A stretch of 49,395 bases of DNA from an uncultured Shewanella sp. (lineage in GTDB: Bacteria; Pseudomonadota; Gammaproteobacteria; Enterobacterales; Shewanellaceae). The translations under genes were made by a program, and so were the position numbers. The stretch spans positions 1 through 49,395 of the forward strand of contig NZ_CANMWS010000035.1 in NCBI RefSeq assembly GCF_947501665.1, written 5' to 3'. Below are positions 15,548 through 24,720 of this stretch, piece by piece; the first letter of the stretch is position 1, and every line of letters starts with the position of its first letter. The notes below the pieces were generated by a model that did not search any database, had not been told where the DNA came from, and worked only from the letters and a program-made list of their open reading frames with translations.

Positions 15548-17065
15548 ATGACACATAAATTAAAAGTACTCACTGACTATCCCTATAAAATAGTGATTAC
15601 CATTTATAGATTATTCATTATGAGTTTATTATTCATTATTATTTCCCCCATAGCCATAGCCATAGCAGATGATGTAACAGAAGATGTTAATATTAATGCC
15701 CATACATTAATTCAATCCATAGAACGAAATAATGGACATTGGGTATTAACTTATGAGTTACTTGTTTCCTCAAATAAAAGTATCAATGCGGTTACAGGCA
15801 CATTAATTCAAGTTCCTGATACATGGATCCGCACGGGTGATGGTGAACTGGATCTTGGTGATCTCTCCATTGAAACCCAAGCCAGTGATACGTTTAGAGT
15901 GGTGCTTTCTGATAACAATCCCGATTTAACGCAGTTTGTATGGACCTTTAGCGGTACCCCTGCTGATCCAGACCATACACCTGGAGCGGATATTCTTAAT
16001 GATTGGATTATCAACAGTGAGCAAGAATATTCTCAGTTTATCCCCGATGCCCTCATACACGTCAACACTGTTACCCATAATGGAGAAACTGTCATCGTTT
16101 CTGCATCAGGCATACCAGACTATCAAGTTACTATTGATCAACAACTGCTCGATACCGTAGCCAAACATCCATCTGGTGATTTTCAAAATCACCAAGGGCT
16201 AACAGTGAATGAAGGTGATATTGTGGTCTTTGGACAAAATATTGGTTGGGCCGTCAGCCCCATAGGTAATGCTTGTTATTCAACAGGTGGCGAGGGATTT
16301 TGGCCACCCGGCCCAGACTGCCCGTTTGATATCGCAAAATCCATGGAATTTCCTCTCACTCCCAATGCGAATACCGGTACATGCGAAACAGGCAATGGTG
16401 CAATCGGCTATATGGTTAACGGCACATCTGTTTACAATTGGTCCGACGCTCGCGTTGATAACAACATTTGGCAACGAAATGCCCCCGTTTTTGAACAATA
16501 TGATATGGATATTTGCAGCGGTCATGCTGCAAATGGCGATTATCACCATCACTTCAACTCAAAATGCTTAGCCAATACCGTTAATGATCTCGGCGACAAA
16601 CACTCACCCGTCTATGGCTTTGCTAAAGATGGCTACGCCATTTATGGTCCTTGGCATGCAGAAGGACTATTAGCTTCTAGCTCGTGGCGTATTCGGGATT
16701 ATCAAGATCCCATTGTTGGCTGCAGTGACGGGGAGAGAAGCTGCGTCATGGTCAACGCGCTCGATCCGAGTCAGGGAACCGTCCCCGCAAGTACTGCAGG
16801 CTATGACTTAGGTTATCCCTATACACTTCAACCTCCCTTTAGAGGAGGAACAATCTATCTTGATTCAGGTGCTTATTATCAAGATATGTACTGGGATGAA
16901 ACATTAGCTAATCAAGGCGAACACTTTCTTGATATGCACAATGGCCATGATCACGACCAACTCGGTTATCACTACCACATTACCGTGACTCAAGCTGAAA
17001 ATGACGAATTAGTCCCCGCATTTCCTTATATTATTGGCCCGACTTTTTACGGCGAATGCCAATAA
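15548..17065 (+). CDS. exported YHYH-domain protein
   Basis: A 505-residue protein with an N-terminal signal or anchor (about 20-41, ending IAIADD). The N-terminal part (about 48-180) looks beta-rich. The C-terminal part carries the YHYH-domain hallmarks: GAIGYMVNGTSVYNW, DYHHHFNSKC, HSPVYGFAKDGYAIYGPW, and Y474-H-Y-H477 in LGYHYH. Several Cys (for example in CYSTGGEGFW, PGPDCPF, DICSGH and the final GECQ) suggest disulfides, consistent with export. The domain's biochemical role is not established. The many His clusters (HDHDQ, YHHH, YHYH) suggest metal binding (inference). An AAAGGA site lies 9 nt before the ATG. It is divergent from the GHAH-protein gene, and the metal ATPase gene follows on the same strand after 353 nt. 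Confidence 0.85.
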   Translation: MTHKLKVLTDYPYKIVITIYRLFIMSLLFIIISPIAIAIADDVTEDVNINAHTLIQSIERNNGHWVLTYELLVSSNKSINAVTGTLIQVPDTWIRTGDGELDLGDLSIETQASDTFRVVLSDNNPDLTQFVWTFSGTPADPDHTPGADILNDWIINSEQEYSQFIPDALIHVNTVTHNGETVIVSASGIPDYQVTIDQQLLDTVAKHPSGDFQNHQGLTVNEGDIVVFGQNIGWAVSPIGNACYSTGGEGFWPPGPDCPFDIAKSMEFPLTPNANTGTCETGNGAIGYMVNGTSVYNWSDARVDNNIWQRNAPVFEQYDMDICSGHAANGDYHHHFNSKCLANTVNDLGDKHSPVYGFAKDGYAIYGPWHAEGLLASSSWRIRDYQDPIVGCSDGERSCVMVNALDPSQGTVPASTAGYDLGYPYTLQPPFRGGTIYLDSGAYYQDMYWDETLANQGEHFLDMHNGHDHDQLGYHYHITVTQAENDELVPAFPYIIGPTFYGECQ

Positions 17066-17418
17066 GTCTCTCCTTAATATGGCCCTCAGCATTCAACAAA
17101 TAGAAGGGCCATAGCGACATTAAAAAAAGTTAACAACAATAATATGTTGTATTTTGTCAGACCGATTATGTAAAAAAAATTGATAATTTTGTATCAATTT
17201 CACACCTAAATTCATCAAAACCTCTCTCAATAAGCCCAAAATATAGAAAACTGCTATATTTATTCTACCCTAAAGATTAAATTTATTTCTGCAATTCATT
17301 AAACATAAGTTAATTAAAACGAATCATAAAACCTGTAAAAAATGATTATGACTTTTGTTTGATCAATATATTAAGTAACAAATCCATCACGATGTTACCC
17401 TATAAATTGGAGCGAGAA
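17066..17418. other. 353-nt gap with hairpin after the YHYH gene
   Basis: A hairpin at 17079-17112 (ATGGCCCT / AGGGCCAT, 18-nt loop) lies just after the YHYH stop but has no T run. The rest is AT-rich and likely contains the promoter of the P-type ATPase. No gene seen. Confidence 0.4.
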
Positions 17419-19734
17419 ATGGAACAAAAAAGCGAATTCACCCCTCTCGATATCGTATTACCCGATATTATCGGTGATCAAGATGCCTGTATCGCAAAAC
17501 TTGAAACTCTTCTTCAATCACATTCTGGCATAAAAAAAGCGCACCTGACTCGCCGTGAGGATAAAACAGGAATATGTGTCCATTATAATCCTGATCTATT
17601 AACTCTTAAGCAAACCCAAGCATTAATTGAACTTTCTGGAGCCAAGTTAAGCCAGCAATTTCAACATATGAGCCTACAAATCAAAGGAATGGATTGCAGC
17701 GATTGCGCCACAATCATTGAACACGCATTAATGCGATTAGAAGGCGTTATTGCAGCCAAAGTCAGTTACACTGGCGCACAACTTAGGCTCGAATTTGACA
17801 GTCAAATTATTAGCTATAAAAAAATTGCTAATAAAATATCAAAACTCGGCTATAAGCTGTCAGATCAAAACGAAACTAAAACCTGGTGGCAAACAAACCG
17901 TGAACTCATAATGAGTTTATTTTCAGGCGTTTTACTCTTATTAAGCTGGATTATTGACAGCTACAATCCAAGTTTAGCCAAAGCACTAGCCATCGCTTCT
18001 TTTATTTTTGCCGGTTGGCTCACCTTCAGAGACAGTTTACAAACCTTAATGCAAAAACGCTTCGATATTGACGTATTGATGCTACTGGCTGCTATCGGGG
18101 CTGCAACGATGGGTTTATGGGCAGAAGGCGCCCTCTTGCTGTTTTTATTCAGCTTAGGGCATTCTCTAGAACATAAAGCAATGGACAAAGCCAAGCGAGC
18201 AGTCAAAGCTCTCGCTGATCTTGCTCCTAAAACTGCACTCATTCATAGAGATGGTATAGAGCAGGAAGTTGCTGTCGAGAGCTTACAGCTTGACGATATT
18301 GTCATCATCAAACCGGGAGAGCATATTCCAGTGGATGGCATTATTTTAAATGGCACGACAACTGTTGATCAAGCCCCTATTACTGGGGAGTCAATCCCTG
18401 TCGATAAACAAGTACAAGACAGTGTTTTTGCTGGTACAATTAATGGCGATGGTAATATTCAAGTCAGTGTCACCAAACTCACAGAAAATACGACATTAAA
18501 TCGTATGGTGCGTATGGTGCTTGAAGCAGACACACAAAAGTCTCCCACTCAACGTTTTACAGATCAATTCGTCAAGTACTTCGTACCGAGTGTACTCATA
18601 CTGGTTGTCGGTTTTATTTTTATCCCTCCCATGATCTTTAATATGGCTTGGGGGGATGCCTTTTACCGAGCCATGTCAATTCTCGTTGCAGCCTCGCCTT
18701 GCGCACTTGCCATTGCCACACCCGCCGCTATTTTATCTGGAGTCGCCAGAGCGGCTCAAAAAGGCGTATTAATTAAAGGTGGAATGCATTTAGAAAACTT
18801 AGGTCGAATTAAAGCCATCGCATTCGATAAAACGGGCACCTTAACCCAAGGAAAACCAGAAGTACAACGTATCCTTTGCCTTAATGCAAATGAAGAAGAA
18901 TTATTGACTATCGCCGCATCTCTTGAGCGATTAAGTACACACCCCCTTGCCAAAGCCATTGTTGACCTAGCAGAAAAACGCGATCTCACTTTGATGACAA
19001 TTGATGATATGCAATCCATCACAGGTAAAGGGTTATCAGGAACATTAGATAAAAAGACCCTTTATGTCGGCAGTGCACGACTTTTCGATACTTTGCCAAG
19101 TGAAGTTGAATCCAGTGTCTCTGAACTGGAATCTTCAGGCTATACAACAATGATAGTCAAACATGGTGAGCTCTGGTTAGGTGTTATCGGATTGGCCGAT
19201 ACTGTAAGAAATGAATCTGGCGAAGCAATTAAAAGTTTAATGAAAACAGGACTTGAAAAAACCATTATGCTCACTGGGGATAATAGTGCAGTTGCCAATG
19301 CCGTTGCGAAAAAAGTCGGTGTTTCTCAGGTGAGTGCCAACTTATTACCTGAAGATAAACTCACAGAAATAACCCTATTAGAAAAAGAGCTTGGCTATAT
19401 TGCTATGGTCGGAGATGGAATTAATGATGCACCCGCGATGGCCAGAGCAACGGTAGGAATAGCAATGGGTGGAGCTGGCACTGATGTGGCATTAGAAGCG
19501 TCAGATGTTGCTTTAATGGCCGATGATTTAAACCGCTTGCCCTTTGCCATTGGACTGAGTCGAACGGCGCAAAAAATTATCAGGCAAAATTTAACCATTT
19601 CACTGTCTGTTGTGGCCTTTTTGCTTATTGCGACCATGACAGGCTTTGCAGGTTTGGGGCTTGCGGTTACGATTCATGAAGGTTCAACCCTTGTAGTCGT
19701 CGCAAATGCATTGCGTCTACTACGTTATCAATAA
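17419..19734 (+). CDS. P1B-4-type heavy-metal-transporting ATPase
   Basis: An inner-membrane pump exporting a divalent transition metal with ATP. The 771-residue product has two N-terminal ferredoxin-like regions; the first is degenerate and the second has M-D-C93-S-D-C96. Eight TM segments are expected. Catalytic motifs are TGES, D470-KTGTLTQ, and GDGINDAPAMA. The membrane metal site is S426-P-C428, not the CPC of ZntA or CopA, and the last TM segment has H753-EGST757. SPC plus HEGxT is the mark of the P1B-4 group, linked to Co, Fe, Zn or Cd. That group often lacks N-terminal metal-binding domains, so the CxxC domain here is somewhat unusual. The start is at the ATG with GGAG 6 nt upstream; an in-frame TTG at 17359 is less likely. 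The zinc-ribbon gene follows after 13 nt. Confidence 0.92.
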   Translation: MEQKSEFTPLDIVLPDIIGDQDACIAKLETLLQSHSGIKKAHLTRREDKTGICVHYNPDLLTLKQTQALIELSGAKLSQQFQHMSLQIKGMDCSDCATIIEHALMRLEGVIAAKVSYTGAQLRLEFDSQIISYKKIANKISKLGYKLSDQNETKTWWQTNRELIMSLFSGVLLLLSWIIDSYNPSLAKALAIASFIFAGWLTFRDSLQTLMQKRFDIDVLMLLAAIGAATMGLWAEGALLLFLFSLGHSLEHKAMDKAKRAVKALADLAPKTALIHRDGIEQEVAVESLQLDDIVIIKPGEHIPVDGIILNGTTTVDQAPITGESIPVDKQVQDSVFAGTINGDGNIQVSVTKLTENTTLNRMVRMVLEADTQKSPTQRFTDQFVKYFVPSVLILVVGFIFIPPMIFNMAWGDAFYRAMSILVAASPCALAIATPAAILSGVARAAQKGVLIKGGMHLENLGRIKAIAFDKTGTLTQGKPEVQRILCLNANEEELLTIAASLERLSTHPLAKAIVDLAEKRDLTLMTIDDMQSITGKGLSGTLDKKTLYVGSARLFDTLPSEVESSVSELESSGYTTMIVKHGELWLGVIGLADTVRNESGEAIKSLMKTGLEKTIMLTGDNSAVANAVAKKVGVSQVSANLLPEDKLTEITLLEKELGYIAMVGDGINDAPAMARATVGIAMGGAGTDVALEASDVALMADDLNRLPFAIGLSRTAQKIIRQNLTISLSVVAFLLIATMTGFAGLGLAVTIHEGSTLVVVANALRLLRYQ

Positions 19735-19747
19735 CAGGAGTCTGATT

Positions 19748-20047
19748 ATGGGACATCACGGTAGAAGAGGCGGCGGTTTTTTAAAAGGATTACTTGGTGG
19801 AGGTCACCACGGGAATAATCAGGATTATGGTTATCAAAATCCTCAACCTGCACCACAGCAACCTGCACAGCCGCCTCAAAATCAAGGGGCTTTTTGCCCA
19901 AGTTGTGGAACAGGGAACTCGCCTCAAGCAAAGTTTTGTCAACAATGCGGTAATACCATGACATTAAAGGGCAGTAGTTGCTCTAAGTGTAATAAGGGGA
20001 TCGAAGCCAATGCTAAATTTTGTGAGCATTGCGGTGAAAAACAATAA
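19748..20047 (+). CDS. double zinc-ribbon protein with Gly/His-rich N-terminus
   Basis: A 99-residue protein. The N-terminus is rich in Gly, His, Pro and Gln. Two zinc ribbons follow: C50-PSC53 with C64-QQC67, and C78-SKC81 with C92-EHC95. It has no TM segment. CAGGAG lies 7 nt before the ATG, and the gene starts 13 nt after the P1B-type ATPase stop, so the two form an operon. Co-transcription with a metal exporter suggests a role in metal binding or sensing, but zinc ribbons are common in proteins with other roles. Confidence 0.85.
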   Translation: MGHHGRRGGGFLKGLLGGGHHGNNQDYGYQNPQPAPQQPAQPPQNQGAFCPSCGTGNSPQAKFCQQCGNTMTLKGSSCSKCNKGIEANAKFCEHCGEKQ

Positions 20048-20065
20048 ATAACTCTGTCAATAACG

Positions 20066-20100
20066 CACGAAAATGACGACTTATCCCACTCATTTTCGTG
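20066..20100 (+). terminator. hairpin after the metal ATPase operon
   Basis: CACGAAAATGA and TCATTTTCGTG form a perfect 11-bp stem with a 13-nt loop, 18 nt after the zinc-ribbon stop. The following AGTCTTTGATGG is only weakly T-rich. Confidence 0.5.
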
Positions 20101-20164
20101 AGTCTTTGATGGCAGCGAGAAAAAATGCGACAATTTCAGTTTATTCATAAAAAGAACTGACTTA

Positions 20165-20863
20165 ATGCTTTCAAAGCTCACCCCTCTACAACAACGCTTT
20201 TCTCATATGCAGCATGTGACTTTAGTGTCTTGTGAATTTGATATCAACCTATTTACCCCAGAATTATTTAACACTCACCAAATTCAATTACCCTCAAAGC
20301 TCAATAAAGCAGTTCCTAAGCGAAAAGCCGAATACCTAGCAGGACGCGTATTAGCAAAGCATTGTTTTGCTGAATTAAACTTACCTTATCAAGACATCAT
20401 TAATGCAGAAGATCGAAGCCCCATTTGGCCAAAAAATGTTATAGGTAGTATCAGCCATTCCAATGAAACCGCAGCCTGTGCCATCACCACATCTAAAAGT
20501 ATTCAAGCCCTTGGTATTGATCTTGAATATGATATCAATCTCAAAAGCTGCGAAGATATTTATAAAAGTATTATCAACTCATCGGAAGAAACCCTGTTAC
20601 GAGCCACAGACCTGCCCTTTAATCAAGCTGTCACTCTGGCATTCTCTGCAAAAGAAAGCATATATAAAGCGCTATACCCTCTTATCAAAAAATTCTTTAA
20701 TTTTGATGCCGTATCCATCAACAATATCAACTTAGAGCAACAAAAACTGACACTTGAACTCACCCTAGACTGGTCTGATAAATTTAAAAAAAATCAAACG
20801 TTTGAATGTTATTACTTGAGGTTCGAAAAAAGCTTTTTGACGAGTATCACCGTTTTTAACTAA
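20165..20863 (+). CDS. 4'-phosphopantetheinyl transferase (EntD/Sfp-type superfamily)
   Basis: It transfers the phosphopantetheine arm of coenzyme A to carrier domains of polyketide, fatty-acid or nonribosomal peptide synthases. The 232-residue product shows the family motifs in order: KRKAEYLAGR (53-61), GSISHS (94-99), the Mg-binding GIDLE (117-121), and FSAKESIYKA (160-169). N-terminal placement of the basic motif fits the EntD-like group. No synthase gene is near, so the partner is encoded elsewhere; a polyunsaturated fatty-acid synthase would fit this kind of organism and the lipoxygenase upstream (inference only). It appears to be a separate gene, with the diguanylate cyclase starting 147 nt downstream. 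Confidence 0.9.
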   Translation: MLSKLTPLQQRFSHMQHVTLVSCEFDINLFTPELFNTHQIQLPSKLNKAVPKRKAEYLAGRVLAKHCFAELNLPYQDIINAEDRSPIWPKNVIGSISHSNETAACAITTSKSIQALGIDLEYDINLKSCEDIYKSIINSSEETLLRATDLPFNQAVTLAFSAKESIYKALYPLIKKFFNFDAVSINNINLEQQKLTLELTLDWSDKFKKNQTFECYYLRFEKSFLTSITVFN

Positions 20864-21010
20864 CGAAGATTGCTGTTTGACGTAAACTTAAAAGATAATC
20901 CGTGAAATAAACCTCACCGTTATGATGGCAAAAAAGGAAACCTAGCACAGCCATTAAAGTATGTTCAGCCCATGACAAAAGTATACAAGTGACATCAAGG
21001 AGCGATGCTC

Positions 21011-23176
21011 ATGGCATTGTCATCAGTCAATATGACACACTATAAACTGGCCATTATTCTCGGAATCATCGGCTTTAGTATTAACTTGTATCCTATATTA
21101 TTACTGGCCAATATCCCCTTAGTTCTAGGCAACATTGTCATTGTCATTACCGCTATTTTACTGGGTCCTTGGTATGCATTGTTAACCGCTATGATTTGCG
21201 TCTCAGGACTCATGCTAGTCTGGGACAGTCCTCACGTTTACCTTATTTTCGGATTAGAAGCGCTCTGGCTTGGTTTCGCTAAACGAAAAAATATCTATGC
21301 TCTCTATGCCTGTATTGCCTACTGGCTACTCGTCGGCATGCCCATGTTTTATTTATATGCCACTTTATTCACCCATATTCCGACAGAAAGCTTACCGTTT
21401 ATTGTCCTTAAGCAATCCATTAATGCTCTCATTTACACTAGCTTAGGAGCACTAATTGTACTCATTGTCCCTTACTTTTGGCACTTTAAAACAAAACTAA
21501 TCGATAATCACAGACGCACATTTAACACCCAACTTACCTATACTTTTATCCTTGTACTTACCCTCTCTCTTTTATCATCAACCCTTTTATTTAACAACCA
21601 ATTTATTAAACGCCAAAAAGCGATGATTTATGAAAACTTACAAGATTCCGTGACCCATTTAGGTCATTTTACCTCTATCTTTGTCAATGAACATGTCAAA
21701 GCCATTACGAATGCAGCTCACTGGCTCAGCCTTGATCTAGAAGAACAAAGTGACTGGCAATATCAATTAACCAGCCTACATCAAAGTTACCCGAGTTTTT
21801 TAACCATGTTAATCACTAACAACAAAGGACAAGTTATCGCTGCAAGCCCAAAAAAGAAACTGGATTTATCACAACCTGTCTCTGTTGCTGACAGAGAATA
21901 TTTTCAGCAAGCCTTTTTCTACCAGCAAATCTTTATTTCATCTGTTTTTCAAGGTCGAGGATTTGGAAATGATCCCATTATTGCAATTAGCGCACCGATT
22001 TATTCACGGCAATCAGAACATGAACCCATTGGTATCATTGAAGGTTCTTTAAATTTACGCCAATTTGCCAGTATCGAGCATACCAATACGAAAAACCATC
22101 AGCAAGCAATGCTACTAGTCGATGAAAATAATAGAATTATCTACGCTTCTAACATGTTGGCATTAACTCCCTTAGAGCCATTAAAAGTGCAACAGGTAGG
22201 TCAAGAGTATAAAACAGGCCTGCCAATGATGAATATTATCAATACGAAAAACCTAACACCTGAATTTATCTACGCCACTGCCACCCTAGAAAATGGTTGG
22301 ACACTCTATACACTAAATCCACTTTTACCATTAATTAAATTAATCGAAGAGTTATATCTAGCCACATTCGCTATTCTCCTGATTGCCTTGTTCATTACTT
22401 TTTATATTACTCGTATCGTCAGCCTCAGATTAACTCAGCCACTGGCCATTATTGCAAAAGATTTTGGAGAACATAACATTAAAAATGTCAATATTGAGCA
22501 AGTACAAAACGAGGCGCCACAAGAAATTTATGCTTTACATCAAAGACTGCAAAAAAGTAAACATGCTTTAATGAGCTATCAATCAGAACTTGAAAATAAT
22601 GTCCAATTAAGAACAATAGAGCTAGAAAGAGCCAATAGCCAACTTAAGTCGTTATCAGAAATTGATCCCTTAACCGGTCTCTACAATCGACGTATTGCAG
22701 AATTAAAGTTCTGCAGCTTACATGAAATTAATCAACGTAATAATGAAACAATTGTCGTTGCACTTCTCGATTTAGATCACTTCAAACAAGTCAACGATCA
22801 ACAAGGACATTTAGGAGGAGATGAAGCACTAAAAACCATATCCAACTTGTTAATACGGACATTTAAACGTGATACCGATGTGATTGCACGTTTCGGAGGA
22901 GAAGAATTTTTACTGATCCTCTCTTTTTCAGACACACTCAAAATAGAAACACACCTCAATCACTTCAGAGAAAAGTTAGCCCGAACTCAGCTAACGAACC
23001 CGCAGACACAACACTCTTTTTCTGTCACGGTTAGCATTGGAGCCATTATCGCCTTCCCAAGTTTCAGTCCATCCCTTGATGATTGGATAAAGCAAGCCGA
23101 CATTAATCTATACAAGGCCAAAGACAGTGGCAGAAATAAAGTGGTTTACACCCAACAGCCTGAAGAAAAAACCTAG
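21011..23176 (+). CDS. membrane diguanylate cyclase with extracytoplasmic sensor
   Basis: It makes cyclic di-GMP from two GTP. The 721-residue product has about five or six N-terminal TM segments (to about 155), another at about 172-195, and an extracytoplasmic region of about 250 residues with a Cache-like look (ITNNKGQVIAASP, VADREYFQQAF, ISAPIYSR). A further TM segment (about 445-465), a coiled linker, and a GGDEF domain follow. The active loop is GGEEF (629-633), with the inhibitory RxxD site (RDTD, 620-623) five residues before it. DLDHFKQVND and GLYNRR are also intact, so activity and product inhibition are expected. The ATG at 21011 is 8 nt after AAGGAG; the ATG at 21005 is too close to it. 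The sensed signal is unknown. Confidence 0.92.
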   Translation: MALSSVNMTHYKLAIILGIIGFSINLYPILLLANIPLVLGNIVIVITAILLGPWYALLTAMICVSGLMLVWDSPHVYLIFGLEALWLGFAKRKNIYALYACIAYWLLVGMPMFYLYATLFTHIPTESLPFIVLKQSINALIYTSLGALIVLIVPYFWHFKTKLIDNHRRTFNTQLTYTFILVLTLSLLSSTLLFNNQFIKRQKAMIYENLQDSVTHLGHFTSIFVNEHVKAITNAAHWLSLDLEEQSDWQYQLTSLHQSYPSFLTMLITNNKGQVIAASPKKKLDLSQPVSVADREYFQQAFFYQQIFISSVFQGRGFGNDPIIAISAPIYSRQSEHEPIGIIEGSLNLRQFASIEHTNTKNHQQAMLLVDENNRIIYASNMLALTPLEPLKVQQVGQEYKTGLPMMNIINTKNLTPEFIYATATLENGWTLYTLNPLLPLIKLIEELYLATFAILLIALFITFYITRIVSLRLTQPLAIIAKDFGEHNIKNVNIEQVQNEAPQEIYALHQRLQKSKHALMSYQSELENNVQLRTIELERANSQLKSLSEIDPLTGLYNRRIAELKFCSLHEINQRNNETIVVALLDLDHFKQVNDQQGHLGGDEALKTISNLLIRTFKRDTDVIARFGGEEFLLILSFSDTLKIETHLNHFREKLARTQLTNPQTQHSFSVTVSIGAIIAFPSFSPSLDDWIKQADINLYKAKDSGRNKVVYTQQPEEKT

Positions 23177-23253
23177 AAAAAATCTATCTCGTTAAACAAG
23201 ATTATTTTACGTTATTATAAGCCTCTACGCTTTCTATACATTTAGGTCCGCCA

Positions 23254-23715
23254 TTGAACAAAACACCCTCTGTACTCGGTAGTCATGAAAGTCAATACAC
23301 TTTTTATCTCCCAAACGCACCCATATTACCGAAAAATTGGCATCATACTCAAGCCGATGCTATCCCTTCGCTCATCTCACTCAATGGTAATCATTGGCGA
23401 AAAATTGTCACTATTATGGCTAAAATCATGTGTCCATTAGAAGATTGGAAAACCTATCGAGACAATGATCTACTCAAAAAAGCTGAGAGCATTTATATTG
23501 GTGCAAAGACCTTATCTCCTCAAGCACAAGTGCATATTATTTCAGGCCAAACTGCCGCCGAACGATTAGCGCTTGATGTTAAAAAGTTTCAGTCTATCAA
23601 TGAAAAGTCTGTATTAAAGACGTTTCAATCTCACTTAATAGTGCCTTATTTAGATTATCGCCAATACCCAAATACACTGATTGCAGTCACCCGTGACTAC
23701 CTCACAACGCTTTAA
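23254..23715 (+). CDS. conserved-looking protein of unknown function (TTG start)
   Basis: I cannot assign a family with confidence. The 153-residue protein is soluble, with no signal or TM segment. It has segments such as HWRKIVTIMAKIM, IYIGAKTLSPQAQVHIISGQTAAERL and a C-terminal VPYLDYRQYPNTLIAVTRDYL. The only plausible start is a TTG with AGG 7 nt upstream; the first in-frame Met is inside the protein. It lies 77 nt after the diguanylate cyclase on the same strand and ends in a strong shared terminator before the convergent RNA methyltransferase gene. Confidence 0.7.
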   Translation: MNKTPSVLGSHESQYTFYLPNAPILPKNWHHTQADAIPSLISLNGNHWRKIVTIMAKIMCPLEDWKTYRDNDLLKKAESIYIGAKTLSPQAQVHIISGQTAAERLALDVKKFQSINEKSVLKTFQSHLIVPYLDYRQYPNTLIAVTRDYLTTL

Positions 23716-23720
23716 AAAAA

Positions 23721-23739
23721 GGGAAGCTGCAGGCTTCCC
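23721..23739. terminator. bidirectional Rho-independent terminator
   Basis: GGGAAGC and GCTTCCC form a GC-rich stem with a 5-nt loop. The minus strand has a run of seven T after it and the plus strand a T-rich tail, so it serves both convergent genes. Confidence 0.85.
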
Positions 23740-23868
23740 TTTGTGTATTTCTATCCCCGCCTTTCAAAAGAGGCCTACATTCTCTTGATAATAGCTTTGA
23801 ACCTATACATTTAAAGGTTTTGAAACCAACACCTTCATTTCCACTTGGGTATAGCCCCAAAAATATCA

Positions 23869-24408
23869 CTAACCTTTTTGTGCAACCTGCTTGACCTTCA
23901 CTCGGTTATTGGTATCACGACTTTGGCGAATAAGCGTATCACCGCTCTCAAAATGCGCCATTTTAGCCATTCTATCGTACAATAACACATTCACAGAAGC
24001 GGCCAAGTTCATGCAACCTTTGGTTGGCATGTACACTACAGCATCACTCACATCAATTAGCGCCTGAGTGACTGTGCCATCTTCTGGACCAAAAATATAC
24101 AACGCTTTCTCTGGGTGTTGAAATTCAGGTAAAGGGCACGCTCCTTCCACCAAATCCACACAAACGAGACTGACATCCTTTCCTACCGCTTCGCGTAAAT
24201 CTTCCACTTGTGTCTGTGGAATAGCCCGACCCGCACCTTTTGTATCGGTATTATATTGTGCATTACCGTTACTGGCGGCGAGTAAATAGCGTTTGCCCGT
24301 AAAAAAAACCGCATCAGCCTCATAGCAGCCTGCCGCTCTCATGATCCCGCCCACATTAGTCGGGCTTTTTGGGTTTAATAACCCGATACCAATATAACTT
24401 GATTTCAT
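23869..24408 (-). CDS. SpoU/TrmH-family RNA methyltransferase
   Basis: A SAM-dependent RNA 2'-O-ribose methyltransferase of the SPOUT class. The 179-residue protein is a minimal catalytic domain without an extra RNA-binding part. The three motifs are visible: NVGGIMRAAGCY (motif 1), LYIFGPEDGTVTQ (motif 2), and VYMPTKGCMNLAASVNVLLYDR (motif 3, knot and cofactor loop). The target RNA cannot be told from sequence. It is the last gene of the minus-strand block prmB, aroC, ATP-NAD-kinase-like, yfcL, and starts 26 nt after yfcL. Confidence 0.9.
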   Translation of the reverse strand: MKSSYIGIGLLNPKSPTNVGGIMRAAGCYEADAVFFTGKRYLLAASNGNAQYNTDTKGAGRAIPQTQVEDLREAVGKDVSLVCVDLVEGACPLPEFQHPEKALYIFGPEDGTVTQALIDVSDAVVYMPTKGCMNLAASVNVLLYDRMAKMAHFESGDTLIRQSRDTNNRVKVKQVAQKG

Positions 24409-24434
24409 TTAGACAAATTTCACTGTATCAATGA

Positions 24435-24704
24435 CTAAGCGGCAATACGTTGACGCAGTGCTTGCCAAGCATCTTCAACCAATTGATAATCATGCTCAAC
24501 CAGTTCTTCTTTTGCTAAATCTAAACACACTTGCATTTTAGCCGATAAGCAGCTCAAATCTTGATTTTCTTCAATTTCAAGTTGTGACAACACCACAGCA
24601 AAATGCCCTTGTAAATAGCCACTGGCAAATAAAGCATCATCATCACCTGACTCAACAATACCCTCAATCCAGTTTTGCAATGTGTGCTCATACTTCTCTA
24701 ACAT
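24435..24704 (-). CDS. yfcL: YfcL family protein
   Basis: A small acidic helical protein of 89 residues, without TM segments. The pattern YEHTLQNWIEGIVESGDDDALFASGYLQGHF and the C-terminal AWQALRQRI fit YfcL, a short conserved protein encoded near aroC in enteric and related bacteria. The function is unknown. It lies 16 nt after the ATP-NAD-kinase-like gene, in the same operon. Confidence 0.85.
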   Translation of the reverse strand: MLEKYEHTLQNWIEGIVESGDDDALFASGYLQGHFAVVLSQLEIEENQDLSCLSAKMQVCLDLAKEELVEHDYQLVEDAWQALRQRIAA

Positions 24705-24720
24705 GAATGCTCCATACTAT

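Noticed and set aside
17419..19734. Naming the ATPase ZntA or CopA
   Set aside because: The membrane motif is SPC with a C-terminal HEGST, not CPC, which points to the P1B-4 type.
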